Shown: in pieces, positions 44,963-53,914 of the stretch
Numbering within the stretch: position 1 is the first letter of the stretch
How the letters are laid out: each line of letters starts with the position of its first letter
Source: Spinactinospora alkalitolerans
GTDB lineage: Bacteria > Actinomycetota > Actinomycetes > Streptosporangiales > Streptosporangiaceae
NCBI RefSeq assembly: GCF_013408795.1
Contig: NZ_JACCCC010000001.1
Coordinates: 1,240,001 to 1,304,000, forward strand
Direction of reading: 5' to 3'
Length of the DNA: 64,000 nucleotides
Program-made: the position numbers and the translations under genes
Notes under the pieces: model-generated
Told to the model about the DNA's origin: nothing
Database searches by the model: none
The model's input: only the letters and a program-made list of their open reading frames with translations

Positions 44963-45972
44963 CCAAGAACGCGGGGATCGCCGCGCTGAGCGCCATGCTG
45001 CTGCTGGCCACCGCGGCCTGCGACGCCGAGGTGCGCGAGCAGCAGGCGGCCGAGGAGCAGGCGGCGGCCCAGGGCCCGCCGGCCCCCACGGACGTGCCCA
45101 CCGCCTGCGAGGTCGAGGGCGAACCCGTCGAGATCGGCCTGGTCACCATCAACCTTCAGGCCCTCTTCTTCAACCAGATCATCACCGGAGCCCAGCGCGT
45201 CGCCGACGAGGCGGGGGCCGACCTGCAGGTGGTCAACGGCGACGACGACTCCGTCACCCAGGCCAACGCGATCAACGACCTGGTGGCGAGCGGCGTGGAC
45301 GCGGTCGTCGTGGACGCCGTCGACACCGAGGGCATCAGGCCCGCCGTCCGCGGCGCCGACGCGGCCGGCGTGCCGGTCGTGGCGGTCGACGCCACCGTCG
45401 ACGACCCTGCGGTCTCCACCCAGGTCGGCGTGGAGAACGCCGAGGGCGGCGCGCAGATCGGCGAGCACCTGCTGGAGGAGTCCGGCGGCGAGGGGACCGT
45501 CCACGTCGTCAGCGCCCTCAACAGCACCGTCCAGTTGGAGCGCCAGGAGGGCTTCACCGAGGCCGTCGAGGACGGCGGCATGGCCGCGGGAACGGTGGTG
45601 GACGGCCGCAACATCCAGGAGGACGCCCAGACCGCGGCCGAGAACCTGCTCACCGGCGACCCCGACACCGAGTACGTCTACGCCACCGGGGAACCGGCCC
45701 TCATCGGCCTCGCCGCGGCCGTGCGCGGCCAGAACGCCGCCGACCGGGTGACCGTCGTGGGCTGGGACATGTCGGAGCCGGCCGTCGACGGGCTGCGCGA
45801 GGGCTGGATCAGCGGCGTCGTCCAGCAGAACACCTTCGAGTTCGGCTACGCGTCCATGGCCTCCGCCATCCGGCTGGCCTGCGGCGAGGAGGCCCCTGAG
45901 GACATCCCCGTCCCCATCCAGATCGTCACTCCCGACAACGTCGAGGACTACCTCTACTACCTGGAGAAGTGA
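44959..45972 (+). CDS. Ribose-type ABC substrate-binding lipoprotein (RbsB-like)
   Basis: A 337-residue protein overlapping the kinase at ATGA. The lipobox is TAAC at about residue 21. A Glu/Ala-rich linker precedes the Peripla_BP_4 domain (LQALFFNQIITGAQRVADEAG, INDLVASGVDAVVVDAVD). It would bind a pentose, a cyclic sugar or a nucleoside-like molecule. The late GWDMSEPAVDGLREGWISGVVQQNTF is typical of RbsB-type binders. Confidence 0.88.
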   Translation: MTKNAGIAALSAMLLLATAACDAEVREQQAAEEQAAAQGPPAPTDVPTACEVEGEPVEIGLVTINLQALFFNQIITGAQRVADEAGADLQVVNGDDDSVTQANAINDLVASGVDAVVVDAVDTEGIRPAVRGADAAGVPVVAVDATVDDPAVSTQVGVENAEGGAQIGEHLLEESGGEGTVHVVSALNSTVQLERQEGFTEAVEDGGMAAGTVVDGRNIQEDAQTAAENLLTGDPDTEYVYATGEPALIGLAAAVRGQNAADRVTVVGWDMSEPAVDGLREGWISGVVQQNTFEFGYASMASAIRLACGEEAPEDIPVPIQIVTPDNVEDYLYYLEK

Positions 45973-45974
45973 CC

Positions 45975-46730
45975 ATGACCGACGAAACGCCGCTGGTCGA
46001 ACTCCGCGGCATCCGCAAGTCCTTCGGGGCGGTCAGGTCGTTGCGCGGCGTCGACCTGACCCTGGGGCGCGGCGAGGTCCTCGGCCTCGTCGGCGACAAC
46101 GGGGCCGGCAAGTCCACCCTGATGAAGGTCCTGGCCGGCGCCGTCCAGCACGACGAGGGCGAGATCCTGGTCAGCGGGCGCAGCGTGCGCTTCGCCAGTC
46201 CCGCCGGCGCGCGGCGCGAGGGGATCGGCATCGTCTACCAGGACCTCGCCCTGTGCGACACCCTCGACGTGGCGAGCAACCTGTTCCTGGGCCGCGAACC
46301 CCGCAAGGGCCCCTTCCTGGACCGGGCCGCCATGCACGCCCAGGCCGCCCGGATCCTCGACGACCTGCACGTCCGCGTCTCCTCCACCCGCCAGGAGATC
46401 GGCCACCTCTCCGGGGGGCAGCGCCAGACCGTCGCCATCGCCCGCGCCGTCTCCACCCGGCCCGACGTCCTCATCCTGGACGAGCCCACCGCCGCGCTGG
46501 CCGTCGCCGAGGTGGAGTCGGTGCTGCGACTGATCGGCGACGTCGCGGCCAGGGGCGTCGGCGTCATCCTCATCACCCACCGCCTCCAGGACCTGTTCCG
46601 GGTCTGCGACCGCATCACCGTCATGTACGAGGGGTGCAGCGTCGACGACGCGCCGATCTCCGACCTCGACATCGAGAGGCTCGTCGCGATGATCACCCGG
46701 TCCGACACCGACAAGGAGGTCCGCTCGTGA
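45975..46730 (+). CDS. Ribose-type ABC ATPase, single-domain
   Basis: A 251-residue ATPase (Walker A GDNGAGKST, signature LSGGQRQT, Walker B LILDEPTAAL, H-loop THR). Most ribose-type ATPases are tandem two-domain proteins of about 500 residues; this is a one-domain form like FrcA, so it must homodimerise. ATG at 45975 follows GGAGAAG; a GTG six bases earlier would overlap the binding-protein stop. Confidence 0.88.
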   Translation: MTDETPLVELRGIRKSFGAVRSLRGVDLTLGRGEVLGLVGDNGAGKSTLMKVLAGAVQHDEGEILVSGRSVRFASPAGARREGIGIVYQDLALCDTLDVASNLFLGREPRKGPFLDRAAMHAQAARILDDLHVRVSSTRQEIGHLSGGQRQTVAIARAVSTRPDVLILDEPTAALAVAEVESVLRLIGDVAARGVGVILITHRLQDLFRVCDRITVMYEGCSVDDAPISDLDIERLVAMITRSDTDKEVRS

Positions 46731-47770
46731 CCGCGGACACCGCCCCCGGCGTCTCCACGGCGACCGGCGCACCGCCCCGGCCCCCGGGCCGCACGGCGGC
46801 CCTGTGGCAGGAGGCCAACAAGGCGACCCTGCTCATGGTCGCCGTCACGGTCGCGCTCTTCGCCCTGTTCGGCTTCGCGTCGCCGACCTTCCTGACCTTC
46901 GACAACCTCTCGAACCTGGCCACCCAGATCGCCCCGGTGGTGATCGTCGGCGTCGCGATGACCTTCGTCATCACCTCGGGGCAGATCGACCTGTCCGTGG
47001 GCTCCACCATCGCCTTCGTCGCGGCCGTCAGCGCCGAGCTGCTGGTCTCCGGGCTCGACTCCTCCCTGGTGATCGTGATCGGCATCCTCGCCGGCGCCTT
47101 CTGGGGGCTGGTCAACGGCTGGCTGTCGGCCTACAACCGCATCCCGCCGTTCGTGGTGACGCTGGCGACCATGTCGGTCATCCGCGGCATCGCGCTGCTG
47201 CGCACCGAGGGCTTCTCCGTGCCGATCGACAACCGGCTGCTGCTCGCCAGGATCGGCAACGCCGAGTTCCTCGGCTTCTCCGCCCTGGCCTGGATCGCGC
47301 TGGCCATCACCGTGCTCGGCGCGGTGCTGATGCACAAGACCCGCTTCGGCCAGTACGTCACCGGCATCGGCTCCCAGGAGGAGTCGGTGCGCCGGGCGGG
47401 GGTCAACACCCGCCGGATCAAGATGCTCGCGCTCATGCTCACCGGGATGGCCGCCGGCGTCGCCGGCCTGCTCATCGCGGCGCGGCTGGGCTCGGGCTCG
47501 GCGAACTCGGCGCAGGCGTTCGAGCTGACCGTCATCGCGGCGGTCGTGCTCGGCGGCACCGACCTCTTCGGCGGGCGCGGCACGATCGTCGGGACGGTCA
47601 TCGGCGCCGTCATCACCGGGGCGATCGCCAACGGCCTCACCCTGCTCGGCATGAGCCCCTTCCTCACCCCGATCATCACCGGGTGCGTGCTCATCCTGGC
47701 GATCTGGATCAACCTGCGCGGGCGCGACATCGGTCAGCTCGCCGCCAGGATGCTGGGGAGGAGCGGGTGA
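46727..47770 (+). CDS. Ribose-type ABC permease (RbsC-like)
   Basis: A 347-residue membrane protein, GTG start overlapping the ATPase stop and preceded by AAGGAGG. It has about eight to ten hydrophobic helices; the segment VGVAMTFVITSGQIDLSVGS and the loop VRRAGVNTRRIKM are diagnostic for RbsC/XylH-type permeases. It completes a full importer with the two preceding genes. Confidence 0.9.
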   Translation: MTADTAPGVSTATGAPPRPPGRTAALWQEANKATLLMVAVTVALFALFGFASPTFLTFDNLSNLATQIAPVVIVGVAMTFVITSGQIDLSVGSTIAFVAAVSAELLVSGLDSSLVIVIGILAGAFWGLVNGWLSAYNRIPPFVVTLATMSVIRGIALLRTEGFSVPIDNRLLLARIGNAEFLGFSALAWIALAITVLGAVLMHKTRFGQYVTGIGSQEESVRRAGVNTRRIKMLALMLTGMAAGVAGLLIAARLGSGSANSAQAFELTVIAAVVLGGTDLFGGRGTIVGTVIGAVITGAIANGLTLLGMSPFLTPIITGCVLILAIWINLRGRDIGQLAARMLGRSG

Positions 47771-48879
47771 GCGGCGCCGTCGGGGTCGGCACCGTCACGG
47801 GCGTGATCGGCAGCGACCGGCTCGGGCTCACCCTCCCGCACGAGCACCTGGTCAACGATCTGCGCTCCGCCGTGGTGCCGCCGACCCGGCCCGAGCGGGC
47901 GTTCCTCACCGACGCCGCGGTCACGCCGGAACTGGCGTGGCTGCTGCGGGAGGACCCCTACGCCTGCCGCGACCACTGCGTGCTCGACGACGTCGACGCG
48001 GTCGTGGCCGACCTCGCGGTCTTCGCCGAGGCCGGCGGGCGCAGCGTCATCGACCTCACGCCGCCCGGCATCGGCCGCGACCCGGCGGCGCTGCGCGGGA
48101 TCGCCGAGCGCACCGGGCTCAACGTCATCATGGGCTCCGGGTGGTACCTCCAGCGGTTCCACCCGGCCCACCTCGCCAGGACCGGCGTCGACGACCTCGC
48201 CGCCGAGCTCGTCGCCGAGTTCCGCGCCGAGGGGCCCGGGGCGGCCGGCCCCGGCGTCATCGGCGAGATCGGGGTGTCGCCGGACTTCACCGCCGACGAG
48301 CACACCGCCCTGCGCGCGGCCTGCGCGGCCCAGCGGGAGGTCGGCGTCCCGCTCTTCGTGCACCTGCCCGGGTGGCGGCGCCGCGCCTTCGAGGTGCTCG
48401 ACATCGTCCTGGAGGAGCAGGGCGTCGATCCCGGCGCGGTCGTGCTGTGCCACATGGACCCCTCGGGGGAGGACCCCGTGTACCAGCTCGCCGTCGCCGA
48501 ACGCGGGGCGTGGCTGGAGTTCGACATGGTCGGCATGCCGTTCCGCTACCCGGGGGAGGGGCAGTCGCCGGCGCCGGCCGACACCGCCCGAGCCGTGCGC
48601 ACGCTCGTCCGCGCCGGCCACGCCGGCCGGCTGCTGCTCAGCCACGACGTCTTCCTCAAAAGCATGCTGACCCGCCACGGCGGCAACGGCTTCGGCTACG
48701 TTCCGGTGCTCTTCGCCGACCGGCTGCGCGGGCTGGGCGTGGACGACGCCACCGTCGACCTGCTCCTGGCCGGCAACCCGCGGCGGCTCTTCGAGGCCGC
48801 AGCCCGCGGCCGCGGCGCACGACCCGCGGCCGACCCGACAACGAACAACGCGACCATCGCGAGGAAGGAGCCGTCGTGA
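47767..48879 (+). CDS. Phosphotriesterase-family amidohydrolase (PHP/lactonase-like)
   Basis: A 370-residue enzyme starting at a GTG overlapping the permease stop. Metal ligands follow the PTE pattern: LPHEHLVND (first two histidines), GEIGVS (bridging carboxylate in place of lysine), HLPGW, LCHMDPSGED and LLSHDVFLKS (final aspartate). PTE relatives hydrolyse lactones or phosphoesters, or have no assigned substrate. Within a sugar operon a lactonase or phosphoester hydrolase fits best; I cannot choose. Confidence 0.85.
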   Translation: MSGAVGVGTVTGVIGSDRLGLTLPHEHLVNDLRSAVVPPTRPERAFLTDAAVTPELAWLLREDPYACRDHCVLDDVDAVVADLAVFAEAGGRSVIDLTPPGIGRDPAALRGIAERTGLNVIMGSGWYLQRFHPAHLARTGVDDLAAELVAEFRAEGPGAAGPGVIGEIGVSPDFTADEHTALRAACAAQREVGVPLFVHLPGWRRRAFEVLDIVLEEQGVDPGAVVLCHMDPSGEDPVYQLAVAERGAWLEFDMVGMPFRYPGEGQSPAPADTARAVRTLVRAGHAGRLLLSHDVFLKSMLTRHGGNGFGYVPVLFADRLRGLGVDDATVDLLLAGNPRRLFEAAARGRGARPAADPTTNNATIARKEPS

Positions 48880-49622
48880 GCCGCGTCCTCATCGCCGGCG
48901 AGAGCTGGATGACCGAATCGACCCACGTCAAGGGGGTCGACTCATTCACCGTGCACTCCTACGTGGAGGGGGTGGGGCCGCTGCGCGACGCGCTGGAGGC
49001 CGCGGGGCACACCGTCACCCACCTGCCCGCGCACCTGGTCCCCGCGCGGTTCCCCGGCGACGCGGAGGCGCTCTCGGCCTACGACCTGGTGGTGCTCTCC
49101 GACATCGGGGCCAACTCCATCCAACTCGACCCCGCCGTCCTCGAGCGCTCCGAGCGCGGCGAGGACCGCCTGGCCAACCTCGCCGGATGGGTCGCCGAGG
49201 GCGGTGCGCTGATGATGATCGGCGGCTACCTGTCCTTCACCGGCTTCCAGGCCAAGGCCGCGTTCCGGCAGACCCCGATCGCCCCGGCCCTGCCGGTGGA
49301 GCTGCTGCCCGACGACGACCGGGTCGAGCTGCCCGCCGGAGCCGACCCGGCCGTGCTCGACGCCGGGCATCCCGCCCTCGGCGGCGCCGGCGGGCAGTGG
49401 CCGCACCTGCTCGGCTACAACCGCGTCGCCGCCCGCGACGGCGCCGCGACGCTGGCCACGATCAACGGCGACCCGCTCGTCGTCGTCGGCGAGCACGGCC
49501 GGGGGCGCACCGCGGTGTTCACCTCCGACTGCTCGCCGCACTGGGCGCCGCCCTCGTTCTGCGAGCAGTGGAGCGGCTACGGGCGCCTCTTCGACGGGCT
49601 GGTGCGATGGCTGGCGAACTGA
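48876..49622 (+). CDS. DUF1355/GATase1-like protein
   Basis: A 248-residue protein, GTG start overlapping the PTE-like gene and preceded by GGAAGGAG. It resembles the putative cytoplasmic amidotransferase family of Salmonella STM3548 (GESWMTESTHVKGVDSF, YDLVVLSDIGANSI, MMIGGYLSFTGFQ, FTSDCSPHW). The nucleophile-elbow position reads GGYLSF with no cysteine, so normal glutaminase chemistry is unlikely. It may instead bind or isomerise a sugar-like ligand; unproven. Confidence 0.75.
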   Translation: MSRVLIAGESWMTESTHVKGVDSFTVHSYVEGVGPLRDALEAAGHTVTHLPAHLVPARFPGDAEALSAYDLVVLSDIGANSIQLDPAVLERSERGEDRLANLAGWVAEGGALMMIGGYLSFTGFQAKAAFRQTPIAPALPVELLPDDDRVELPAGADPAVLDAGHPALGGAGGQWPHLLGYNRVAARDGAATLATINGDPLVVVGEHGRGRTAVFTSDCSPHWAPPSFCEQWSGYGRLFDGLVRWLAN

Positions 49623-50263
49623 CCGCGGCCTCGCGCAGCGAGCGGCTGCTCGCCGCCACGCGGGGCGCGCTCGCCGACGCCGCGGCGGCGCGGCTGATCA
49701 CCGAGATCACCGAGGGGCGGGTCGACGAGGTCGCCTACGCGCGCTACCTGCTCATCGAGGAGGGGTTCGTGCATGCGGCGGCCCGCGTGCTGGGCGCGGC
49801 CGTGTGGCACGCGCCGAGCTGGGAGGCGACGGTCGGGCACGCGCGCTCCCTGCACGGGCTGGTCACCGAGCAGCGGGCCTATTTCGCCCGGGCGCGCGCG
49901 GACTGGCCGGTCCGCGCCGAGCCGGGCCCGGCGGGGCTGCGGCAGGCCGAGGGGCTGGCGGAGCACGTGCTGCGCGGCGCGGCCGACCACGGCTACCCGG
50001 CGATCGTCACCGCGATGTTCGCCGCCGAGCACCTCTACCTCACCTGGTGCTCGGCCGCCGCCGCCTCCGGCGCGGCGCGCCCGGCCACGGTGCAGAACTG
50101 GGTCGACCTGCACGCCCGCGCCCCGTTCACCGACCAGGTGGCCTTCCTGCGGGCCGAGGTCGACGCCCTGCCCGCCGACGTCGGCGACTCCGCGCTCGCG
50201 GAGTGGTTCACCGGCATGCTCCGCGAGGAGATCCGGTTCCACGACGCGGTGTACCTGGACTGA
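49607..50263 (+). CDS. TenA-like protein (thiaminase-II fold)
   Basis: A 218-residue all-helical protein starting at an ATG 16 bp inside the preceding gene. TenA features: FVHAAARVLGAAVWHAP, AAEHLYLTWCSAA and a C-terminal WFTGMLREEIRFHDAVY with the conserved glutamates. The usual Asp/Cys pattern of TenA_C is not clear, so it may belong to the TenA_E group acting on thiamin-breakdown pyrimidines or an unrelated amine. It is the last gene of the eight-gene operon. Confidence 0.8.
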   Translation: MAGELTAASRSERLLAATRGALADAAAARLITEITEGRVDEVAYARYLLIEEGFVHAAARVLGAAVWHAPSWEATVGHARSLHGLVTEQRAYFARARADWPVRAEPGPAGLRQAEGLAEHVLRGAADHGYPAIVTAMFAAEHLYLTWCSAAAASGAARPATVQNWVDLHARAPFTDQVAFLRAEVDALPADVGDSALAEWFTGMLREEIRFHDAVYLD

Positions 50264-50270
50264 CCGGCGC

Positions 50271-50302
50271 GCCCGGCCGGCCCCGCGAAGGGCCGGCCGG
50301 GC
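50271..50302. terminator. Bidirectional terminator hairpin
   Basis: Perfect 13-bp stem (50271-50283 with 50290-50302) and six-base loop, in the 44-bp gap between the convergent TenA-like gene and the unknown protein gene. Confidence 0.75.
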
Positions 50303-50307
50303 CCCGC

Positions 50308-50811
50308 TCACCACGCCGGGGGCAGGTCCCGGTGCAGGCGGGCGAGGGAGGCCCAGTCCCCGAACCGGGGGACGGGCTCCCAGTGCAGGTCCACCGGGAC
50401 GTCCCGGTGCTCGCTGACCGATTCCCCACGGGTCGCGCTGTCCCGGACGGTCTTCTTCGTGTATCCGTCGGGATGGTAGTCGCAGGTCTCCACGCGCACG
50501 GTGTCACTCAGCATTCGCGAGCGCGAATTCTGCGGATAGTCCCAGGACGTCGTGGCGCCGAGAAAAAGGGAGTCTTCTCCCAGTGAGTGAAATCCGTACG
50601 AGATCTCCTTGCGCCCGTACCGCCCGATGAACGTCGATCCGGCGCGCCCCTCCTCCCAGTCGATCTCGATGATCACGGAGGAGTGCGGCGTGCCTATGAG
50701 CACCGTGAAGGGCTCTCCGAAGCGGTAGCGGCGCTCCGCCTCCTGCGGGGAGACGGGCGTCCGGGGGCGCTGGGACAGCACGTCCCATGCCTCGCAGTAG
50801 GTGATCCTCAT
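50308..50811 (-). CDS. Conserved hypothetical protein, immunity-protein-like
   Basis: A 167-residue soluble protein that I do not recognise with confidence. It is rich in aromatic and acidic residues (YCEAWDVL, VIIEIDWEEG, GRYGRKEISYGF, TTSWDYPQNS), a composition seen in polymorphic-toxin immunity proteins. ATG at 50811; a TTG 15 bases upstream is also open. The gene and its upstream 250 bp are less GC-rich than neighbours, hinting at acquisition. No toxin gene is adjacent. Confidence 0.6.
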   Translation of the reverse strand: MRITYCEAWDVLSQRPRTPVSPQEAERRYRFGEPFTVLIGTPHSSVIIEIDWEEGRAGSTFIGRYGRKEISYGFHSLGEDSLFLGATTSWDYPQNSRSRMLSDTVRVETCDYHPDGYTKKTVRDSATRGESVSEHRDVPVDLHWEPVPRFGDWASLARLHRDLPPAW

Positions 50812-50826
50812 GGGCTTCTCGCTCAA

Positions 50827-51141
50827 TGTCGGTGCCGGATTCCGGCGGACTCGATGGGTGGCCTACCGTAAGTACGGCCGCCGATTCACCTGCATGGCGG
50901 AACCCATCCTCATGGAACCCGGGAGTTCCGTACAGAGGTGTCCGGGTGGGCATTCTTCGCCCTCCGGGTGACGGAATTCAGGCGCTCCCGCTGTAAACCG
51001 GGCCACCTAAATGCGTTTCGGCCGGGAAATCCATTCTGGAAAGGGCTGTCAGGCCTTTCCGCGGCCCTTTTCCGGTGGTAGGGTCCACCGCCCCGGGCGA
51101 GCGTGAGGGATGGGACGGCCGCCCGAGCGGGACCGGCCGTC
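50827..51141. other. Intergenic stretch of 315 bp
   Basis: No gene is supported. It is less GC-rich than average and must contain the promoter of the hypothetical gene at its left end. A hairpin near 51038-51060 lies on the 3' side of the next minus-strand gene. Confidence 0.4.
51038..51060 (-). terminator. Possible terminator hairpin
   Basis: A 9-bp stem with one mismatch (51038-51046 with 51052-51060) and five-base loop, about 80 bp beyond the stop of the gene at 51142. Confidence 0.4.
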
Positions 51142-52089
51142 TCAGCGGGAGCGGCCGCCGCGGGCCGGTCCGCCGGCGAGGGCCTCGCAGACCTCCAGCA
51201 GGCGCGAGCGCAGCGCCGTGCCGCGTTCGGCGAACTCCTTCTGCGCCGCCATGTACTCGGCCTTGCCCTCGGCCGTCTCGATGCGGACGGGGGAGTAGCC
51301 GTGCCCGCTCAGGTCGTAGGGGGAGGCGCGCATGTCGAGCTCGCGGACGTCCCTGGCCAGCTCGAAGCAGTCCAGCACCAGCTCGCCCGGCACGGCCGGA
51401 GTGAGCTTGTAGGCCCACTTGTAGCAGTCCATCGTGGCGTGCAGGCAGCCCGGCTGGTCCTGGTCGACCTGGTCCCGCCTGGTGGGCCGGAGCCGGTTGA
51501 GCGGGCGGGCCTCGGGGGTGAAGAAGCGGAAGGCGTCGTAGTGCGAGCAGTGGACGCGGTGCGACTCCACGACGCGGTCGGTGCCCTCGGAGCCCAGCCG
51601 CAGCGGCACGCGGGCGTGGCGCACCTGTTCGGGGGAGAGCCGGTAGACCATCGCCCACTCGTGCAGCCCGAAGCAGCCCAGGTGCGCCGGGCGGGCGTTC
51701 ACCGCCCGCAGCAGGGCCGAGACGAAGTCGACGGTCGCCCCGCGCTCGGCGTAGAACGCCTCGGCGTCCAACCCCACGCCGCGCGCGGACCCGCCCCGGG
51801 GGTCCGGCACGGTGAACTCCCGGTACCAGCGCCGGTCGAGGCGGTCCAGCGCGGCCTCCCCGAGCAGGACGGCGCCCGCGCCGGGGTGCCAGCGGCGCAG
51901 CCGGCCCGGCTTGTGGCTGTAGTAGGTGAACAGGAAGTCCTCGACCGGGTGCGCGGCGCCGAGCCGGCGCCGCTCCAGGTGGCCGGCCAGCAGCGCGTCG
52001 GCGCGCTCGTGGTGCCGGGCCTCGCGCTCCCGCCACCGCGCCTGCTCCAGGACCCGCCACCCGGCGGCCGCGGGGATGCCGATGCTCAT
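51142..52089 (-). CDS. Conserved actinobacterial protein, often labelled 3-methyladenine DNA glycosylase
   Basis: A 315-residue protein with conserved VEDFLFTYYSHKPGRLRRWHPG, GLHEWAMVYRL and HCSHYDAFRFFTPEARPLN. Actinobacterial homologues are commonly annotated as 3-methyladenine DNA glycosylase, but the sequence has no helix-hairpin-helix or AAG motif that I can see, so that label is weak. Histidine- and tyrosine-rich motifs suggest a metal-dependent or other enzyme. No signal peptide. Confidence 0.65.
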   Translation of the reverse strand: MSIGIPAAAGWRVLEQARWREREARHHERADALLAGHLERRRLGAAHPVEDFLFTYYSHKPGRLRRWHPGAGAVLLGEAALDRLDRRWYREFTVPDPRGGSARGVGLDAEAFYAERGATVDFVSALLRAVNARPAHLGCFGLHEWAMVYRLSPEQVRHARVPLRLGSEGTDRVVESHRVHCSHYDAFRFFTPEARPLNRLRPTRRDQVDQDQPGCLHATMDCYKWAYKLTPAVPGELVLDCFELARDVRELDMRASPYDLSGHGYSPVRIETAEGKAEYMAAQKEFAERGTALRSRLLEVCEALAGGPARGGRSR

Positions 52090-52153
52090 ATCGGCCCCAG
52101 GATATGCGCAGTCCCGGCCCGGCGGCCCCGCGCGGGCCGGGCCGCGGGTCCGC

Positions 52154-52717
52154 TCAGTCCCCGCCGGTGATCAGGGCCCGGAAGGTGACCGGGCCGACCC
52201 ACCCGTCGGCGTCGATGTCCTGCACCGACTGGTACTCCGCCACGGCGCCCCTGGTCTCGGGACCGTAGATCCCGTCGAGGTGGAGGTCGTAGCCGTACCC
52301 GTCGATCAGGGCGACCTGCACCGCCTTCGCCTTCAGGCCGTGGTGCCCCGGGCCGATCAGGCCGAAGTCGTCGCGGATGTCGTTCCAGGTCTCGGCGTCG
52401 GCCTTGCCGGTGATGGGCAGCCTCCTGGCGCTCTGGTAGTCCTCCACCGCCGCGGTGACCTCTTCGTCGAAGACCCCTTCGGCCTCCGACTGGTCGTAAT
52501 GGCCGTACTCGTAGAGCAGGAACTCCACCACGCTCACCCGGAACCCCTCCTGCCCCTCTTCGAGCACCGGCCATTGCCGTGCCTCGACCGCCGGTGACGC
52601 GGAGGGCCGCGTGCTCGATCCGTCGGCCAGGGCCGCCGGAGCCGCCGCCATCGCGCCGGATGTGAGGGCCAGCGCGGTGGCGGCCAGAGCGGCCACCGGG
52701 GTGCGCTTCCTGATCAT
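52154..52717 (-). CDS. Secreted peptidoglycan-binding protein with two PG_binding_1 repeats
   Basis: A 187-residue protein. The start is the ATG giving MIRKRTPVAALAATALALTSG, a clear signal peptide cleaved near AALADG. Two repeats follow: residues 50-110 (VSVVEFLLYEYG ... FDEEVTAAVEDYQSARRLPITGKADAETW) and 120-187 (VQVALIDGYGYDLHLDGIYGPETRGAVAEYQ). Each is a three-helix wall-binding domain. There is no catalytic domain, so it probably anchors to or senses the cell wall. Confidence 0.85.
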   Translation of the reverse strand: MIRKRTPVAALAATALALTSGAMAAAPAALADGSSTRPSASPAVEARQWPVLEEGQEGFRVSVVEFLLYEYGHYDQSEAEGVFDEEVTAAVEDYQSARRLPITGKADAETWNDIRDDFGLIGPGHHGLKAKAVQVALIDGYGYDLHLDGIYGPETRGAVAEYQSVQDIDADGWVGPVTFRALITGGD

Positions 52718-52889
52718 GCGAGTTCCTCTCTCTGAGTGATCGAGTGATGTCCTTGCGTATATAAGACACCGACTTCCCCGCACCGGCCCGCACGACTCGC
52801 GCACGATTCGACGCGCCCAGCGCGGGCAGGACGACCGGGCGGGCCGGACAGCCGTCGGCCCCGACGACGCCGGACGCGGAGGTATCGCG

Positions 52890-53882
52890 ATGAAGCAGCG
52901 GAAGCTGGGCGCTCAGGGACTCACCGTCTCCGAGCAGGGGCTCGGATGCATGGGGATGTCCTTCGCCTACGGGACCGGGGACGACGCCGAATCGCTCCGG
53001 ACCATCGAGCGGGCGCTGGAGCTGGGGATCACCTTCCTCGACACCGCGGACATGTACGGGCCGTGGGCCAACGAGGAGCTGGTCGGCCGGGCGGTCAAGG
53101 GGCGCCGCGACGAGGTCGTCATCGCCACCAAGTTCGGCAACGAGGTCGACTCCGGGGGCGCCATGACCGGGCGGGTCAACGGCCGGCCCGACTACGTCCG
53201 CCGGGCGCTCGACGGCTCGCTGCGCCGCCTGGGCACCGACCGCGTCGACCTCTACTACCAGCACCGGGTCGACCCCGATGTGCCGATCGAGGAGACGTGG
53301 GGCGCCCTGGCCGAGGCGGTCCAGGCGGGCAAGGTCCGCCACCTGGGCATTTCGGAGGCCGCGCCCGAAACGATCCGGCGCGCGCACGCGACCGCCCCGA
53401 TCTCGGCGCTGCAGACCGAGTACTCCCTGTTCACCCGCGACGTCGAGGACGACGGCGTGCTCGCCGCCGTCCGCGAGCTGGGCATCGGGTTCGTCGCCTA
53501 CAGCCCGCTGGGGCGCGGGTTCCTGTCGGGGAACATCCGCGGTATCGACGACCTGCCCGAGGACGACTGGCGGCGCAACGCGCCGCGGTTCCAGGGGGAG
53601 AACTTCGCCAGGAACCTCGACGTCGTGGACGAGGTCCGCGGGCTCGCCGAGGCCAAGGGCGTCACGCCCTCCCAGTTGGCGCTGGCCTGGGTGCTCGCCC
53701 AGGGCGGGGACGTCGTCCCGATCCCGGGCACCAAGCGCCGCCGCTACCTGGAGGAGAACGCCGGAGCCTCCGGCGTCGAGTTCACCCGGGCCGACATCGA
53801 GGCCATCGAGAGGGTCGCGCCGGTCGGCGTGACCACGGGCGAGCGCTACGCGCCGGCGGGCATGCGGACCGTGCGGCGCTGA
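52890..53882 (+). CDS. Aldo/keto reductase
   Basis: A 330-residue NADPH-dependent oxidoreductase with ribosome site GCGGAGG before the ATG. The catalytic tetrad is visible: Asp and Tyr in FLDTADMYG, Lys in IATKFGN and His in YYQHRVDP. Late [16 protein letters not shown] is the cofactor-binding segment. It belongs to the AKR13/YajO-like soluble group that reduces aldehydes and ketones. Single gene with its own terminator. Confidence 0.9.
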   Translation: MKQRKLGAQGLTVSEQGLGCMGMSFAYGTGDDAESLRTIERALELGITFLDTADMYGPWANEELVGRAVKGRRDEVVIATKFGNEVDSGGAMTGRVNGRPDYVRRALDGSLRRLGTDRVDLYYQHRVDPDVPIEETWGALAEAVQAGKVRHLGISEAAPETIRRAHATAPISALQTEYSLFTRDVEDDGVLAAVRELGIGFVAYSPLGRGFLSGNIRGIDDLPEDDWRRNAPRFQGENFARNLDVVDEVRGLAEAKGVTPSQLALAWVLAQGGDVVPIPGTKRRRYLEENAGASGVEFTRADIEAIERVAPVGVTTGERYAPAGMRTVRR

Positions 53883-53914
53883 CCTTCCGCGCGCCCGGAG
53901 AGGGGCGCCCGCGG

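Noticed and set aside
51142-52089. DNA repair function as 3-methyladenine glycosylase
   Set aside because: The label is common in actinobacterial annotation, but no glycosylase motif is visible, so I did not adopt it as a function.
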